Shown piece after piece: positions 26,750 through 35,083 of a stretch of 64,000 bases of DNA. This stretch comes from WTAW01 sp964406575 (GTDB lineage Bacteria > Acidobacteriota > Aminicenantia > Aminicenantales > Aminicenantaceae), in the NCBI GenBank assembly GCA_964406575.1, contig CAYOSH010000001.1:193390-257389 (forward strand). Direction: 5' to 3'. The translations under genes and the position numbers were made by a program. The first letter of the stretch is position 1; every line of letters begins with the position of its first letter. Under the pieces are notes generated by a model. That model did no database searches and had not been told where the DNA came from. It worked only from the letters and a program-made list of their open reading frames with translations.

Positions 26750-28456
26750 CTATTTTTCGAACAGTTCATCAAAATGAAAATCAGCCCATTCCATGTAAGG
26801 CGCATCCCACATATCGGTCTTCAGGTCATCGACAGCTATGAGAATGCGGCGTTCATTCGCGAGAAAGATAACGGAATATTCAGTCGTGCCATTAGCCACT
26901 TGTTGCAGGAGTCTCATTGCTTCATCGCGTCCCAAGGATTTTCCTTGGCGAGACCATGCTTCGAGCGTGTGCATGCCCGTCTCATACCTCCAGCGTGAAG
27001 AAAAAGAGACCGAACTTCCCAGGGATTCGTGGGGTCGGACTGGATCGAAGCCATAAACAAGATGATGATTTGAAGCCATAATGTTGCTCGAATTGACAGG
27101 TCTAACGTCTGTGGGCGTTCGTGTGGCAAAACCGGTGCGGCCTCCCTCATAAACAAAGGCGGGTGATTTTTGGCCCTTGTAGGGTACAGCCCAAAGGATA
27201 ATCGACCCGGCTGCCGTGATACCGCCCGTTGAACACATAAAAGGCTTCATCATCTGGAGAACACTCTCAGGAGACGCATCTCCACCTTGTTTTTCTAGAA
27301 TGATTCGCTGAATCCAGGAACAGGGAACGACGGAGTTAGGAACGGGTCCAGGACCCGAGGCTCCGGCGTTTTCCATGGAGTAAAGGCCTTCTTCATTGAT
27401 GCCTGAAATGGTGCCGACAAAACCGGGCCACATGGCCGAAATCCAGCGTTTATGGCCGGATTCAGAGGGATCCACAGCATAAACGAGAAAATGGCTAACC
27501 GTGACTTTTCTTACATCGCATTCCCCATCCATGTTCCTGGCAGCGATAAGACCGCCGTTGTGATCTCTGCCTTTCCTTTGTGATCCCCAGAAGGCGAATT
27601 GGGTACAGGACGATGGAGAGGCCACTGGAGAAGCCGCTCGTCTCTCGATATAAGCATTGATGGCCAAGAGATCGGTCCGGGTAAAATCGCGCCCCAGAGC
27701 TTCCACCCGCATATCCAATCCCGATTTTTGCATGCCTTTGATGACGGCATCGCATTCTCTCAGGAATTCGGAGGGGCAGTTGAGGTGCCCCTCAAGAAAA
27801 GGAACGAAAGTGTCTTGATACCGCTTTGCCGATCCCCAGTTGTCTTCGATGATGTAAAATTCAAAGAAATCGATGATCTGTCTTCCCACAAGATACCCGT
27901 GGGCGAAGCCCCGTTCCTCTGCCGTTCCCCAGAGCTGTAAAACCGGGAGCCCCTGCTTCCACCTGAGCGCTCCGTGCTCGATAATTTTTTTCTCCCTCGG
28001 AAAAATCGTAGGAACACGAAGCCTGAAATCACAATTGGTCGCATCGGATTGCGTGAGATCGATCGGATCCCAGCGCCCAACCGGAGTCGATGTGAACCAT
28101 CCGAAAGGTTCGGGAGGATCGAATCCCACTTCACCATTTCCGTCGGTATCGATAAAAGCCAAAACCGAGTAATGAGCAGGAATCAGGCGATCAAATGTGT
28201 AGTCGCCCGGTTTTTCGAGCTCCAAACTTTGGAATGGGTCGAGATCAGCATAGATATCTGCTTTAGTGAGCGGCAAGATCCGCCCTTCAGAGGAAGTATA
28301 CAGTTTGTACAGATTGACAATGATGCTTCCTGAATGATCTCCTTCATAAATCAAACGACCGGATAAGGATCTGGTGTTCGCAACGCTTTTCCCACAGCTC
28401 AAAAATAAGAGGGACAGTAAGGCTGCGATCCATTTGTATTGTCTCGTTTTTAACAA
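26750..28456 (-). CDS. C45-like autoproteolytic acyltransferase/hydrolase, lipoprotein
   Basis: The start is taken as TTG at 28456, because AAGGAG precedes it and the upstream ATG lies inside the repeat element. The N-terminus is a lipoprotein signal (LLSLLFLSC). Residues ~30-150 are a beta-sandwich like carboxypeptidase-regulatory domains (SGRLIYEGDHSGSIIVNLY). Residues ~165-565 resemble the Ntn-type family of acyl-CoA:6-aminopenicillanate acyltransferases, with the expected nucleophile Cys in SSCTQFAFWG, GTISGINEEGLY and NNH-like motifs. Members cleave themselves and then hydrolyse amides. The substrate is unknown. Confidence 0.7.
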   Translation of the reverse strand: MLKTRQYKWIAALLSLLFLSCGKSVANTRSLSGRLIYEGDHSGSIIVNLYKLYTSSEGRILPLTKADIYADLDPFQSLELEKPGDYTFDRLIPAHYSVLAFIDTDGNGEVGFDPPEPFGWFTSTPVGRWDPIDLTQSDATNCDFRLRVPTIFPREKKIIEHGALRWKQGLPVLQLWGTAEERGFAHGYLVGRQIIDFFEFYIIEDNWGSAKRYQDTFVPFLEGHLNCPSEFLRECDAVIKGMQKSGLDMRVEALGRDFTRTDLLAINAYIERRAASPVASPSSCTQFAFWGSQRKGRDHNGGLIAARNMDGECDVRKVTVSHFLVYAVDPSESGHKRWISAMWPGFVGTISGINEEGLYSMENAGASGPGPVPNSVVPCSWIQRIILEKQGGDASPESVLQMMKPFMCSTGGITAAGSIILWAVPYKGQKSPAFVYEGGRTGFATRTPTDVRPVNSSNIMASNHHLVYGFDPVRPHESLGSSVSFSSRWRYETGMHTLEAWSRQGKSLGRDEAMRLLQQVANGTTEYSVIFLANERRILIAVDDLKTDMWDAPYMEWADFHFDELFEK

Positions 28457-28481
28457 TGGGAACTCCTTTTTTAGAATTACG

Positions 28482-28576
28482 CCAAATTCCTCACAATTTT
28501 CCGCAATTTCCACCTGCTGACATCCTGTAATAAAAGTATCACATCCAAACAGACAAGGTCAACGAATCAAAAAGCG
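28482..28576. repeat. ~95-base interspersed repeat, copy 2
   Basis: Same orientation and about 85 percent identity to copy 1 at 26240-26333. It occupies the 5' region of the C45-like gene. The remaining bases to 28884 hold no other gene; an AT-rich stretch with the promoter of the next gene probably lies there. Confidence 0.7.
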
Positions 28577-28884
28577 TACCCAACGCATCTCCCAAATATA
28601 GGGCGGAAGTGTGTAGAAGTCAGATATTTTTTATTACCTCTTCATACCCAGAATGATATTGCTCTAGCGAATGGTCTATTTTGAATGATTTGCAGGAATG
28701 ATTCGACCGGAAGATGGTAAAAATGTTAAATAATTTTACAGGCCAGTCCATTTTATTTTGTTCTCGACCTGGAGAGAGTATTGGTATGTTTGTTGCAATA
28801 AAACAGTCGAAGACGAAACGATGATAAAAATCCCTGGATCAGCCATCAGAAAGAAATATCAAGCGAAATACCAAGGTTATTATT

Positions 28885-30318
28885 ATGTTTAACAGATATG
28901 CAGGTCATTATAGTTTGCTGATTGCAGCGGTTTTTCTCATCTGCAGTCCCATGTCTGGACTTAACCATATCGATTACCCGAAAGGACAGATCATCGATCA
29001 TCTCATCTGTCAAATGGATCCCGATCAAGGTTATTCCGTTTATCTGCCGACTTCATATTCGGTGCAGCAGTGCTGGCCTATCATTTATGCCTTTGATCCG
29101 GGTGCGCGCGGACGGAATGCCGTGGAGAAATTCCAGGCGGCTGCGGAGATGTACGGGTATATCGTTGTTGGATCGAACAATGCACACAATGGGCCCTGGG
29201 AGCCCATTATCAAGGCTGCCGTATCCATGTGGACTGACACCCATGCCCGGTTTTCTTTGGATGGAAAACGGACCTACAGCGCCGGTTTTTCCGGGGGAGC
29301 TAGAGCAGCCGCTCTATTCCCAAAGATGATCGGCCGGCGGACTGCCGGCGTCATTGGATGCGGCGCGGGTATCGCAGAGGGACAGAAACCGGACGAACTG
29401 AGCACCTACGCCTACTGCGGCATTGCGGGACAAAAGGACAGCAATTACAGGGAGATGCTTCTTCTGCGGGAATCTCTTTCGGGGGCCTCCCTGGCTCACC
29501 GCTTCCTCTTCTTTGAAGGCGGCCATGAATGGCCTCAGGAAGAAGAGTGCATCCGGGCGGTGGAATGGATGGAAATCCAGGCCATGCGACAGAACCTCAA
29601 AGCCAGAGATTTTTCCATGATAGAGAGCGCTTACAGGAAGGAAATGGAACTGGGTCAGTCCTTGGAAGGGAAGAATCCCTGGCTGGCTCTCAGCCTTTAT
29701 GATGAAATTCTGAATACATATTCCAATCTGCTGGACACAGGAGAGCTCAGAGAAACAAGAGAGAGGTTAGCTCGATCTAAATCATACAAAAGTTCCCTGG
29801 CTAAAGAGGAGAAGATCCGGGCGGAAGAAGAGAAAACATTTCTCCGATTCAACAGGATCTATCATCAAATCGAAGAAGAGACATTGAAAAGAAAAGATTT
29901 TTCGCTGATTCTCCGGGAGGTTGAGCTGGATAAGCTGAAGCGCGAGGCTTCTGGCTCCGAGGATGTTGACAGGCGCCTGATGGCCAGCAGGATTCTTTTT
30001 GCCTGCTGGATGCACTGCAGGCACCGCGGAGATCAGTTTTTAACGGATAAACGTACAGGACCGGCCATTCTCTTCCTCAAATTATCTCTGGAGGTGTATG
30101 AATACATCCCACGAAACCCTAAATATCTCTACTATAACCTGGCCTGTGCCTATGCATTGGAAAAAAACGCCAAACAGGCTGTTAAGTATATTGAATCTGC
30201 GGTGGCCCGGGAATTCGACGAGTTTCATCTGCTGGAGGAGGACCGCGATTTTGATCCGATTAGGAAGAGTGCTGAATTCAAAGCGCTGATTCAATCTGTT
30301 AAAAAAGACTCCCTCTAA
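28885..30318 (+). CDS. Exported esterase-like alpha/beta hydrolase with TPR-like C-terminus
   Basis: A hydrophobic N-terminus (LLIAAVFLICSPMSG) suggests export. Residues ~30-230 resemble feruloyl-esterase/polyhydroxyalkanoate-depolymerase-like hydrolases: the nucleophile Ser sits in AGFSGGAR and the His in GGHEWP. The region 235-340 is helical and charged. The last ~120 residues include a TPR-like helix pair (LYYNLACAYALEKNAKQAVK) with no close catalytic role. The ATG has only AAGG upstream, a weak ribosome binding site. It may cleave an ester in a polysaccharide or peptide; the combination of both parts is unusual. Nothing clear is in the 171 bases after it. Confidence 0.8.
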   Translation: MFNRYAGHYSLLIAAVFLICSPMSGLNHIDYPKGQIIDHLICQMDPDQGYSVYLPTSYSVQQCWPIIYAFDPGARGRNAVEKFQAAAEMYGYIVVGSNNAHNGPWEPIIKAAVSMWTDTHARFSLDGKRTYSAGFSGGARAAALFPKMIGRRTAGVIGCGAGIAEGQKPDELSTYAYCGIAGQKDSNYREMLLLRESLSGASLAHRFLFFEGGHEWPQEEECIRAVEWMEIQAMRQNLKARDFSMIESAYRKEMELGQSLEGKNPWLALSLYDEILNTYSNLLDTGELRETRERLARSKSYKSSLAKEEKIRAEEEKTFLRFNRIYHQIEEETLKRKDFSLILREVELDKLKREASGSEDVDRRLMASRILFACWMHCRHRGDQFLTDKRTGPAILFLKLSLEVYEYIPRNPKYLYYNLACAYALEKNAKQAVKYIESAVAREFDEFHLLEEDRDFDPIRKSAEFKALIQSVKKDSL

Positions 30319-30489
30319 CAGCTAACGCCGGGGCTATATTCAGGACTTTTCGCCCGGGTCAAATCCAAGTGATCCTGCCAGTGTCTCCAAAGAAAAGGAA
30401 TGGTCAATCCCAACTGCAATTTGCTGATTAGCTACAGGCATATGCATGTATACTTAAGCATATTGCCCCGCCGTTTGTGGGGACACAGT

Positions 30490-33114
30490 TTACTCTCCGT
30501 GCTCAATCTGGCCGAATATCGGGCGGCCGCCGAAAGCGGTGTAAAATCCATAGAGGGTGATGGCAACGACAACGATCAATGTCAATAAAGAGCCTCTTGA
30601 CGACCAGCCCGGAATATCGAGCCGGAGGGGCATTCTCATCAGGATATTATAGATAAAGAAGGAAATTGCCGCCGGAAGAAATCCGTAAAGCAGCAATAGG
30701 CCGGCAATTAATGCGGAAAAGATGCAGCCGGTCAAAATCTGTTCCGTGAGACTTCCCGAGCTTCCAACCAGAAAGGTCACCGTTCCAAAAAAAGTAAATA
30801 CGACGGCCACCAGCCAGGTTTTTCTAAAGACGGCGTGGCAGAAGACCATCGCAATCATCCACCCGACTCCGTAGAATGCGGTCAGGCCGATGATATAGAG
30901 GACCGTTCCCAGCTGTTGAGGAAAACCCAATAGGGAGTTCAATTCGATGTGGGCCGACCATTCACCCGGCAGGAACATCCACGCAGGAAAAGCTCTGAAT
31001 ATGAACACGGGCACTACCGTTATAGCGCCGGCAATACACCCGATCAGAATGTCACGTCCGACCAGCGGGTCGCGGAAGCGTCCCGACATGAATCGGCTCC
31101 AGGATATCAGCAATTTTGCCCAGCGCCGGCGCATGGCTGGTTCCATGGCCATGTAGGCAATCCACATGAAGACGGCATCGAAGAGAAAAAAAGCCATACC
31201 GCCCCGGATCCACCACATGAAATCGCTAAAAGAATTATAAGCGTGGTGAGCCCATAAGGCCGAGGCAGAAGCCAATGTCAGAAAAATAAAAATGGAGACC
31301 CGAAATGCTCCCCGTGCGTCGCTGCGCTTCATCCGGATATTGCGGCGGGCGAGATATATCCCAAATAGCAAGAGCACAAGGACCGTAGTGAACCATATGG
31401 CTGGAAAAATCATCTGAGTCCACCGGGTTTGGAGGTTTGTTGCAGCAGCTCTAATTAACCAGGGGCCTTGAATCTCAAAGAATGCCGGCTTCCCTCGGAG
31501 AGAAGCCGAAAGAACGCGGATGGGTACAGGCCTTTGTTGATTGAGAGTTCCCGTCCAGGCTTGCTCGTGGTCAAAAGCCAGGGGTGGCAGTCCTTTTGGA
31601 GAAACTGGAGAGAGTGATTGGATCTCCAAGCCTGCGGCGGTCAACAAGGCACTCCAGTCTGGGACCGCGGTTGATTCTTCGTTCACTGAAGCGGATGCGG
31701 GAATAGCCATGAATCGAAGCAGCCGGCCTTGGGAATCGAGATCGACGCCGATCATCCCGGCTACATTAAAAGGCGGATTATTTTCCCGGATAAAACCTTG
31801 ATTACCGCTAGGCACTAGACGCCTGGGGCTTTGTCGGTAACGAAACCTCACCAGCCTTGTTTCCAGTTCCTGGATCTGTGGTCTTGATGAGATTTTTGAT
31901 TGATTATGTTGAAGCCAATAAATGAGGTCTTCATCTGCTTCGAACCAGTAGGCACTGTCTTTGGGCGATTCGGTGTATCCGATGGATCCTAAAATCTCAC
32001 GCGCCCGCTCAGCTAAAACATCAGGGCTTTTTTTGAATTCCGGAGTTCCTAAAAGGATGGACCTTGGGGCCAGGACGACGGCGATAACAAGAACGGCAAC
32101 GAACAGACCCAACAATCCCCAGGCGGCCAAAGCGCCAAGGCTGCCCTCTTTTCCCGCGGCGGCCACCATCTCAGGAGACGGTGTTCGTCCGGCAGCCAGG
32201 GCGGCCCTGAGGGGATCGCCTCCCGGGAGAGCGACAGCCACCTCGAGGACGGACCCCGGACGAGAAGCGGGATCTCTGGCTAGACAGCGCGTGATCACAC
32301 GATCGATTTCTGGGTCGATATCCAAGCCATAGGAAGATGGAGGCGGAGGAGTCTCTGTCAACTGCTTACGGCGGATCTCCTCCAGGGACACACCCTCAAG
32401 GACCTTGTGCCCGGTGAAAAGCTCATAAAGGACGAGCCCCAGCGAGAAGATGTCGCTCTTCACAGAAGTTCCCATCCCCGCCAGTTGTTCGGGCGCCATA
32501 TAAGCTGGCGTTCCAGCGGAATCCTCTGCTTGAGTGCGTTCGAAAGGTTTGATGGCCAGGCCGAAGTCCATGATGCGGGCCTGGCCACGACCATCGATCA
32601 TGATGTTTGCCGGCTTGAGATCGCGATGGATGACACCCTGCTCGTGAGCGGCGGCCAAACCCGCACATATCTCTCGGGATATCTCGAGAGCTTTCTGGGC
32701 CGGAAGCCGGCCGATTCGTTTTAACAAAGAGGCCAGGTCTTCCCCATCCACATACTCCATGGACAGGAAATGCCTTCCTTCGTACTCTCCGATATCATAA
32801 ACCCGGCAGACATTGGGGTGGGAGATCTGGCGGGCATTGCGCACTTCGGCATAAAGGTAATGGAGCATGGTCTGATCGCTCGATAGCCCGGAAGGCAAAA
32901 ACTTCAAAGCGACCGGTTGGCCTAATTTGATGTCTTCGGCGCGATAAACCATCCCCATCCCGCCCTGTCCTAAAGGGCTGACGATCTGGTAACGGCCGAC
33001 GAAAACTGTCCCTGGAGGGAATCCTCTAGCTGAACCTGAAGTGGAAGGAGAAGATCCTCCTGGACCGGGTGTGGTCAATGTTTTATCTGGGGGAGGAAAA
33101 GGTCGGTCTGGCAA
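30490..33114 (-). CDS. Transmembrane Ser/Thr protein kinase (PknB-like) with large extracytoplasmic and multi-spanning C-terminus
   Basis: Residues ~40-305 are a Hanks-type kinase domain with the glycine loop GQGGMGMVY, Lys in VALKFL, the catalytic loop HRDLKPANI and DFGLA, so it should be active. A first span is near residues 335-357. The next ~220 residues (to about 580) are soluble and extracytoplasmic, and about eight further spans follow to the end. Tethered kinases of this plan are frequent in Acidobacteriota; the outer part presumably senses a signal. It is 874 residues, well above the common 600. The start ATG has GGCAAG-type spacing only; no gene is in the 323 bases upstream. Codon use is rather GC-rich. 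Confidence 0.9.
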   Translation of the reverse strand: MPDRPFPPPDKTLTTPGPGGSSPSTSGSARGFPPGTVFVGRYQIVSPLGQGGMGMVYRAEDIKLGQPVALKFLPSGLSSDQTMLHYLYAEVRNARQISHPNVCRVYDIGEYEGRHFLSMEYVDGEDLASLLKRIGRLPAQKALEISREICAGLAAAHEQGVIHRDLKPANIMIDGRGQARIMDFGLAIKPFERTQAEDSAGTPAYMAPEQLAGMGTSVKSDIFSLGLVLYELFTGHKVLEGVSLEEIRRKQLTETPPPPSSYGLDIDPEIDRVITRCLARDPASRPGSVLEVAVALPGGDPLRAALAAGRTPSPEMVAAAGKEGSLGALAAWGLLGLFVAVLVIAVVLAPRSILLGTPEFKKSPDVLAERAREILGSIGYTESPKDSAYWFEADEDLIYWLQHNQSKISSRPQIQELETRLVRFRYRQSPRRLVPSGNQGFIRENNPPFNVAGMIGVDLDSQGRLLRFMAIPASASVNEESTAVPDWSALLTAAGLEIQSLSPVSPKGLPPLAFDHEQAWTGTLNQQRPVPIRVLSASLRGKPAFFEIQGPWLIRAAATNLQTRWTQMIFPAIWFTTVLVLLLFGIYLARRNIRMKRSDARGAFRVSIFIFLTLASASALWAHHAYNSFSDFMWWIRGGMAFFLFDAVFMWIAYMAMEPAMRRRWAKLLISWSRFMSGRFRDPLVGRDILIGCIAGAITVVPVFIFRAFPAWMFLPGEWSAHIELNSLLGFPQQLGTVLYIIGLTAFYGVGWMIAMVFCHAVFRKTWLVAVVFTFFGTVTFLVGSSGSLTEQILTGCIFSALIAGLLLLYGFLPAAISFFIYNILMRMPLRLDIPGWSSRGSLLTLIVVVAITLYGFYTAFGGRPIFGQIEHGE

Positions 33115-33437
33115 GATTTTCCTGTTTATTTAATAATCCCGTAAATCGAAGTTAAACTATTCTATCACAGAGAGAAATTCGAAGTCAAAACGGGGAATCC
33201 CAAGTAAGAATCCTTATTTCCGTGATGCTCTCAAGTCAAATGATAATAGCAGGAGCTCGTCAGAGTCCATATTCGTCGAAGACCCCGCAGCCATCACCAT
33301 TCGACTCTTAGGGAAACTGGCTCGTTCATTTTTCCATTTAATGCGACTATCAAGGAAAAAAGGAAGCTTCCGAATCCCAGGACAAAAAAAGATCCTTTTG
33401 GCAAAGTGTTTCTACCGGCTTTGGACCGCATAAATCT
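33115..33437. other. Intergenic stretch without identifiable feature
   Basis: The sequence between the kinase gene start and the FadL-like gene end is AT-rich with no open frame of coding character and no repeat I recognise. It must hold the kinase promoter. Confidence 0.3.
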
Positions 33438-34718
33438 CTAGAACTCGAAGCTCACTGAAATACTCGGGATGATCATCCGCATCCCGAAAGTTCCCGGGTC
33501 GTTATAACCGCTGTACTCGATGATCCGATCTTTCCCGCTCATATACTCCAGGCCTGCATCGATCTTCCAGCCGGATACAATGGTGCTGATTCCTAATGTG
33601 AACGTGTTATAAGTGTAACTGGGCAACAGTAGATTCATAGTTTTATCCGGGCTGGGTGCAGGATCGTAGCAATAACCCGCCCTCAAGGCCAAGACCGGGC
33701 TCAAGGCATATTCCCCACCAAAACGGATCTGGATTTTATCCTCCCAGGCCATGAGTATGTCGTCATATCCCTCTGCTCCCCAAAACTGTGCCCAGTAGGG
33801 ATCCTTGTATAGAGTTATATTCCTCTCAAGCGTCGACCAATGGCTCCACTGGATGTCAACCGCTACGAGTAACCGGGATATCGGCCATACGGCCACTCCA
33901 GCCGCAATACAAAGCGGCCAGGTGAGCTCCCTTTCCATATCCGACGTGCCGGAGACATCATATAACGGAAAATGTGAAGTAATACCGGTTCCCTTGAACT
34001 TTATAGTGAAGGGGGTTCTCACTGTAAGTCCAAGCCGATAAGTGGAACTCGGTGCTACTAAGACTCCCAAGGTCGCCCCGTAACCCCAGCCACCCATTTT
34101 TTCTTCATATTGGCCCAGGTCAACGGGAATCCCTGGCATTTCGGGCAGCTCGTAGACGCCGGCAATCGTGCTCATTCTGGACACCCCATAGTTTAGGTTG
34201 AAAGTCAATCCAGCCGAAACAATATCACTGATCTTGACGGCCACAAGGGGCGAAAAGGAAAGCACCCCGATTGTAGCGAACCATTTATAAAGAATACCGC
34301 CTGAAAACGGAGCGAGACCCTCTGCATTCCATTCCCCGCCCATTCCGGAGGGCGTGGAGATCCCGAAGCCGACCACGACGCGCGAGCTGATCGGCTGGTA
34401 GAAGGACACCAACCCACCTAGAACTTGGGCCGGCTCGGATTTAGCGTCGATAAAGTAATTCGGAGGTGTCCCGTATTGGTACGTCTCCGATGGGATAAGA
34501 TCGAATACATTTAAACCTGCTATCGGTCGCATGAAACTAGCCGCCCCTGCTGGATTCCAATATATAGTGCTGAAATCATCGGCCACGGCGACGAAGGCGC
34601 CGCCCATGGACAGGGCTCGCGACCCGAGGCCGTTCAAGTTCAGACCGTTCGCCCCGGCGAGTGCCGGAAGCGCCAAGATAACGATCATGATTGAGACATT
34701 CTTTTTGCTTAGCTTCAT
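33438..34718 (-). CDS. FadL/OmpP1/TodX-family outer membrane protein
   Basis: The ATG at 34718 follows AAGGAGGCG; upstream in-frame ATGs lack this and the signal peptide (SIMIVILALPALAGANG) then fits. The mature N-terminus NGLNLNGLGSRALSMGGAFVAVADD with YWNPAGAA is the hallmark of the family. It forms a monomeric 14-stranded barrel that moves hydrophobic compounds across the outer membrane, ending in a Phe (SVSFEF). It is 426 residues, as usual. The ligand may be fatty acids or aromatics; no catabolic gene lies adjacent. Confidence 0.93.
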   Translation of the reverse strand: MKLSKKNVSIMIVILALPALAGANGLNLNGLGSRALSMGGAFVAVADDFSTIYWNPAGAASFMRPIAGLNVFDLIPSETYQYGTPPNYFIDAKSEPAQVLGGLVSFYQPISSRVVVGFGISTPSGMGGEWNAEGLAPFSGGILYKWFATIGVLSFSPLVAVKISDIVSAGLTFNLNYGVSRMSTIAGVYELPEMPGIPVDLGQYEEKMGGWGYGATLGVLVAPSSTYRLGLTVRTPFTIKFKGTGITSHFPLYDVSGTSDMERELTWPLCIAAGVAVWPISRLLVAVDIQWSHWSTLERNITLYKDPYWAQFWGAEGYDDILMAWEDKIQIRFGGEYALSPVLALRAGYCYDPAPSPDKTMNLLLPSYTYNTFTLGISTIVSGWKIDAGLEYMSGKDRIIEYSGYNDPGTFGMRMIIPSISVSFEF

Positions 34719-35083
34719 GATATTCGCCTCCTTGATCGAATTAGAGTGATTATATTCTAAGCACGATAAGAAATACCACGAATATTTTTGGCAAAGTTCT
34801 GACCACTGATATCTTAATCCTTCTGCTGAAGATGAGCACAATTAGCTCATCAAGGCAATGAATCAAAAACGAAGTAAATCACATGAATTCCTGGCTTATC
34901 GTCTCTGTCCAGTCTTCCGAATGCACAGAGGCTGGCTCATCTTTAATGATAGGGGGAGGGGAAGGATATTATCGAAGAACAGACGCTTCAAGCTCACCAG
35001 AGGATGGATCATGTATAAGAATATTGATAAAAAGGGTGGCGTCTGGAGGAGTGTCCCCAAAACGCCACCCAAGTGTTGCGAGA
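34719..35083. other. Intergenic stretch carrying a fragment of the ~95-base repeat
   Basis: Bases 34851-34880 repeat the end of the element at 26240-26333. AAGGAGG at 34722-34733 is the ribosome binding site for the FadL gene on the minus strand. Otherwise I see no feature. Confidence 0.5.
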
